Below are positions 5,144 to 6,563 of a stretch of 6,563 nt of DNA, piece after piece; the stretch's first letter is position 1; each line of letters opens with the position of its first letter. The position numbers and the translations under genes were made by a program. The stretch spans positions 1 through 6,563 of the forward strand of contig CADBTO010000097.1 of NCBI GenBank assembly GCA_902797565.1. The letters are read 5' to 3'. The notes beneath the pieces were generated by a model. That model worked only from the letters and a program-made list of their open reading frames with translations. It was not told where the DNA came from and searched no databases. Origin of the DNA: an uncultured Lachnospiraceae bacterium (GTDB lineage: Bacteria > Bacillota > Clostridia > Lachnospirales > Lachnospiraceae).

Positions 5144-6487
5144 ATGGGAAAGAATCGAAAAAAACAAAAGAACAAAGAGGCGGCGCGCCGGGAACTGGAA
5201 CGCCTGATTGCAGAAGCAGGGGAGCAGATTGCCCCGGATTGCCCGCATTTTGAACAGTGCGGAGGCTGTTCCTACCGGATGCTGTCCTATGCAGACCAGC
5301 TGGGGCTGAAAGCGGTACAGGTTCGGCAGCTGTTCGAGCCGATTCTGCAGGAATTGTATGAGAAACAGTTTGACGAGGTCTTCGAGGGGATTCTGGAGAG
5401 CCCCAGAGTATTAGGATACAGGAATAAGATGGAGTTTTCATTCGGAGATGCAGAAAAAGATGGCCCATTGGAGCTTGGCCTGCATGCCAGAGGAAGCTTT
5501 TATGATATTATTACAGTAGAACACTGCCAGATCATCGACGAAGATATGCGCCGGATTCTGGCAGCGACGCTCGCGTATTTCCGCGAAAAGAAGATTTCCT
5601 ATTTCCACAAGCGGACACACGAAGGATATCTGCGCCATCTGCTTCTGCGCAAGGCAGCCTTTACCGGAGAGATTTTGGTGGATCTTGTGACGGCTTCTGC
5701 TTCCGGAGCTATGCAGCCAGAAGGAGACACATCTTCCGGCAGTTTGCTTCCGGAACCGGAGGAAATCCTTCTGGAAGGCTGGAAACAGAAGCTGCTTTCT
5801 CTGGATCTTTCCGGAAGCTTGGCGGGGATTCTTCATACCAGGAATGACCGGATTTCAGATGTGGTGGAAGACCAGGGAACACAGGTTCTGCACGGAAACG
5901 GATATTTTTATGAAGAACTCCTAGGCCTTCGTTTCAAGATTTCTCCGTTTTCTTTTTTCCAGACCAATTCAGCGGGCGCAGCCGTTCTGTACCAGAAGGC
6001 GCGGGAGTATGTGCTGCAATCTGCGGATGGTGCAGGCAGTGTCGGGAAGGTGCTCTTTGATCTGTATAGCGGTACTGGTACAATCGCACAGATTCTCTCC
6101 CCGGCGGCAGAAAAAGTCTATGGCGTGGAGATCGTCGAAGAGGCAGTGGCAGCTGCGCGAGAGAATGCATCGGAAAACGGAATCAAAAACTGTGTCTTCC
6201 ATGCCGGTGACGTGCTGAAGGCGATCGACGAAATCCCTGAGAAGCCGTCTTTCATCATTCTGGATCCGCCCCGCGACGGCATCCATCCCAAAGCCCTGCC
6301 CAAGATCCTGGATTTTGGCGTCCCGCATATCCTCTACATTGCCTGCAAAGCGCAAAGCCTTGCCCGCGACCTGCCGGTGTTCCAGTCAGCAGGCTACGAG
6401 CCGGTGCGGATGTGCTGCATCGATATGTTCCCGGCAGCAAGGGGCGTGGAAACGGTGTGTCTTTTGAGCAACACCCAGGAAGCTTAA
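5144..6487 (+). CDS. rlmD: 23S rRNA (uracil-C5)-methyltransferase, RlmD/RumA family, TRAM-less
   Basis: SAM-dependent enzyme that methylates C5 of a uridine in RNA, in this family usually 23S rRNA U1939 and/or U747. The 447-residue protein has a basic N-terminus (1-20). It then carries the four [4Fe-4S] cysteines Cys33, Cys39, Cys42 (CPHFEQCGGC) and Cys128 (VEHCQI), and a central RNA-binding region. The catalytic domain shows FSFFQTN (Gln273), the SAM loop LFDLYSGTGTIA (304-315), YGVEI (Glu329), ILDPPRDG (Asp374), the presumed nucleophile Cys401 in YIACKAQSLARDL, and FPAARGVETV with Glu436 as presumed base. E. coli RumA has an N-terminal TRAM domain before the first Fe-S cysteine; only 32 residues precede it here, and a stop blocks extension. 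A Ser/Gly/Pro/Glu-rich segment at 184-210 looks like a family-specific insert. The exact target base cannot be read from the sequence; RlmC- or RlmCD-type specificity is possible. Confidence 0.9.
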   Translation: MGKNRKKQKNKEAARRELERLIAEAGEQIAPDCPHFEQCGGCSYRMLSYADQLGLKAVQVRQLFEPILQELYEKQFDEVFEGILESPRVLGYRNKMEFSFGDAEKDGPLELGLHARGSFYDIITVEHCQIIDEDMRRILAATLAYFREKKISYFHKRTHEGYLRHLLLRKAAFTGEILVDLVTASASGAMQPEGDTSSGSLLPEPEEILLEGWKQKLLSLDLSGSLAGILHTRNDRISDVVEDQGTQVLHGNGYFYEELLGLRFKISPFSFFQTNSAGAAVLYQKAREYVLQSADGAGSVGKVLFDLYSGTGTIAQILSPAAEKVYGVEIVEEAVAAARENASENGIKNCVFHAGDVLKAIDEIPEKPSFIILDPPRDGIHPKALPKILDFGVPHILYIACKAQSLARDLPVFQSAGYEPVRMCCIDMFPAARGVETVCLLSNTQEA

Positions 6488-6512
6488 CAATCGAATAGGA
6501 ATTTGAATAGAT

Positions 6513-6557
6513 AAGCTGCAGATGCGGAAATGATCCAAATCTGCAGCTTGTTTTGTT
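6513..6557 (+). terminator. Intrinsic terminator after the methyltransferase gene
   Basis: AAGCTGCAGAT (6513-6523) pairs perfectly over 11 bp with ATCTGCAGCTT (6539-6549), around a 15-base loop that could close further through GGA/TCC. GTTTTGTTT follows. It lies 25 bases after the TAA at 6485-6487 and closes the unit. Confidence 0.9.
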
Positions 6558-6563
6558 TCAAAC

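Noticed and set aside
1..6563. Search for a mobile element, CRISPR, toxin-antitoxin, defence or phage cluster
   Set aside because: All substantial coding capacity is taken by housekeeping-type genes plus one membrane protein. No transposase, integrase, repeat-spacer array or paired small genes were seen.

Overview
The window is a stretch of bacterial chromosome in which every gene lies on the + strand. The genes are ordinary housekeeping and semi-conserved genes. The likely source is Bacillota, class Clostridia, and Lachnospiraceae is my best guess. The reasons are strong AGGAG-type Shine-Dalgarno sites before each complete gene, consensus vegetative promoter elements, a PcrA-type helicase with a Gram-positive-style C-terminal Tudor-like domain, and the general look of the proteins. 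That placement is an inference from protein style, not from a search. I see no mobile element, CRISPR array, phage gene, tRNA or rRNA.

Layout. Positions 1-942 hold the 3' two-thirds of asnS (asparaginyl-tRNA synthetase), cut by the window edge. After a 57-bp A-rich spacer with a 12-bp tandem repeat comes asnA (1000-2010), ammonia-dependent asparagine synthetase. A 124-bp spacer (2011-2134) follows; it carries an inverted repeat and two copies of a 20-bp direct repeat, each containing a Shine-Dalgarno sequence. Then comes pcrA (2135-4399), a full-length UvrD/PcrA helicase. Next is a 101-bp spacer with a near-perfect extended -10 promoter driving an unrecognised 168-residue single-pass membrane protein with an extremely Asp/Glu-rich C-terminal tail (4501-5007). 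A clear intrinsic terminator (5031-5060) ends that unit. Last is a radical-free, SAM-dependent rRNA uracil-C5 methyltransferase of the RlmD/RumA family (5144-6487), which lacks the usual N-terminal TRAM domain, followed by another strong terminator (6513-6557).

How they fit together. AsnA makes asparagine and AsnS charges it to tRNA-Asn, so the first two genes form a functional pair and probably one transcript. Both proteins share the class II synthetase catalytic fold. pcrA has no convincing promoter of its own in the spacer and may be read through from asnA or use a promoter I cannot see. The acidic membrane protein is its own transcription unit. The methyltransferase lies beyond that unit's terminator and has a GC-rich structured leader. 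I found no convincing novel multi-gene system. The points most worth checking are the duplicated-SD spacer before pcrA, the acidic membrane protein, and the TRAM-less methyltransferase.
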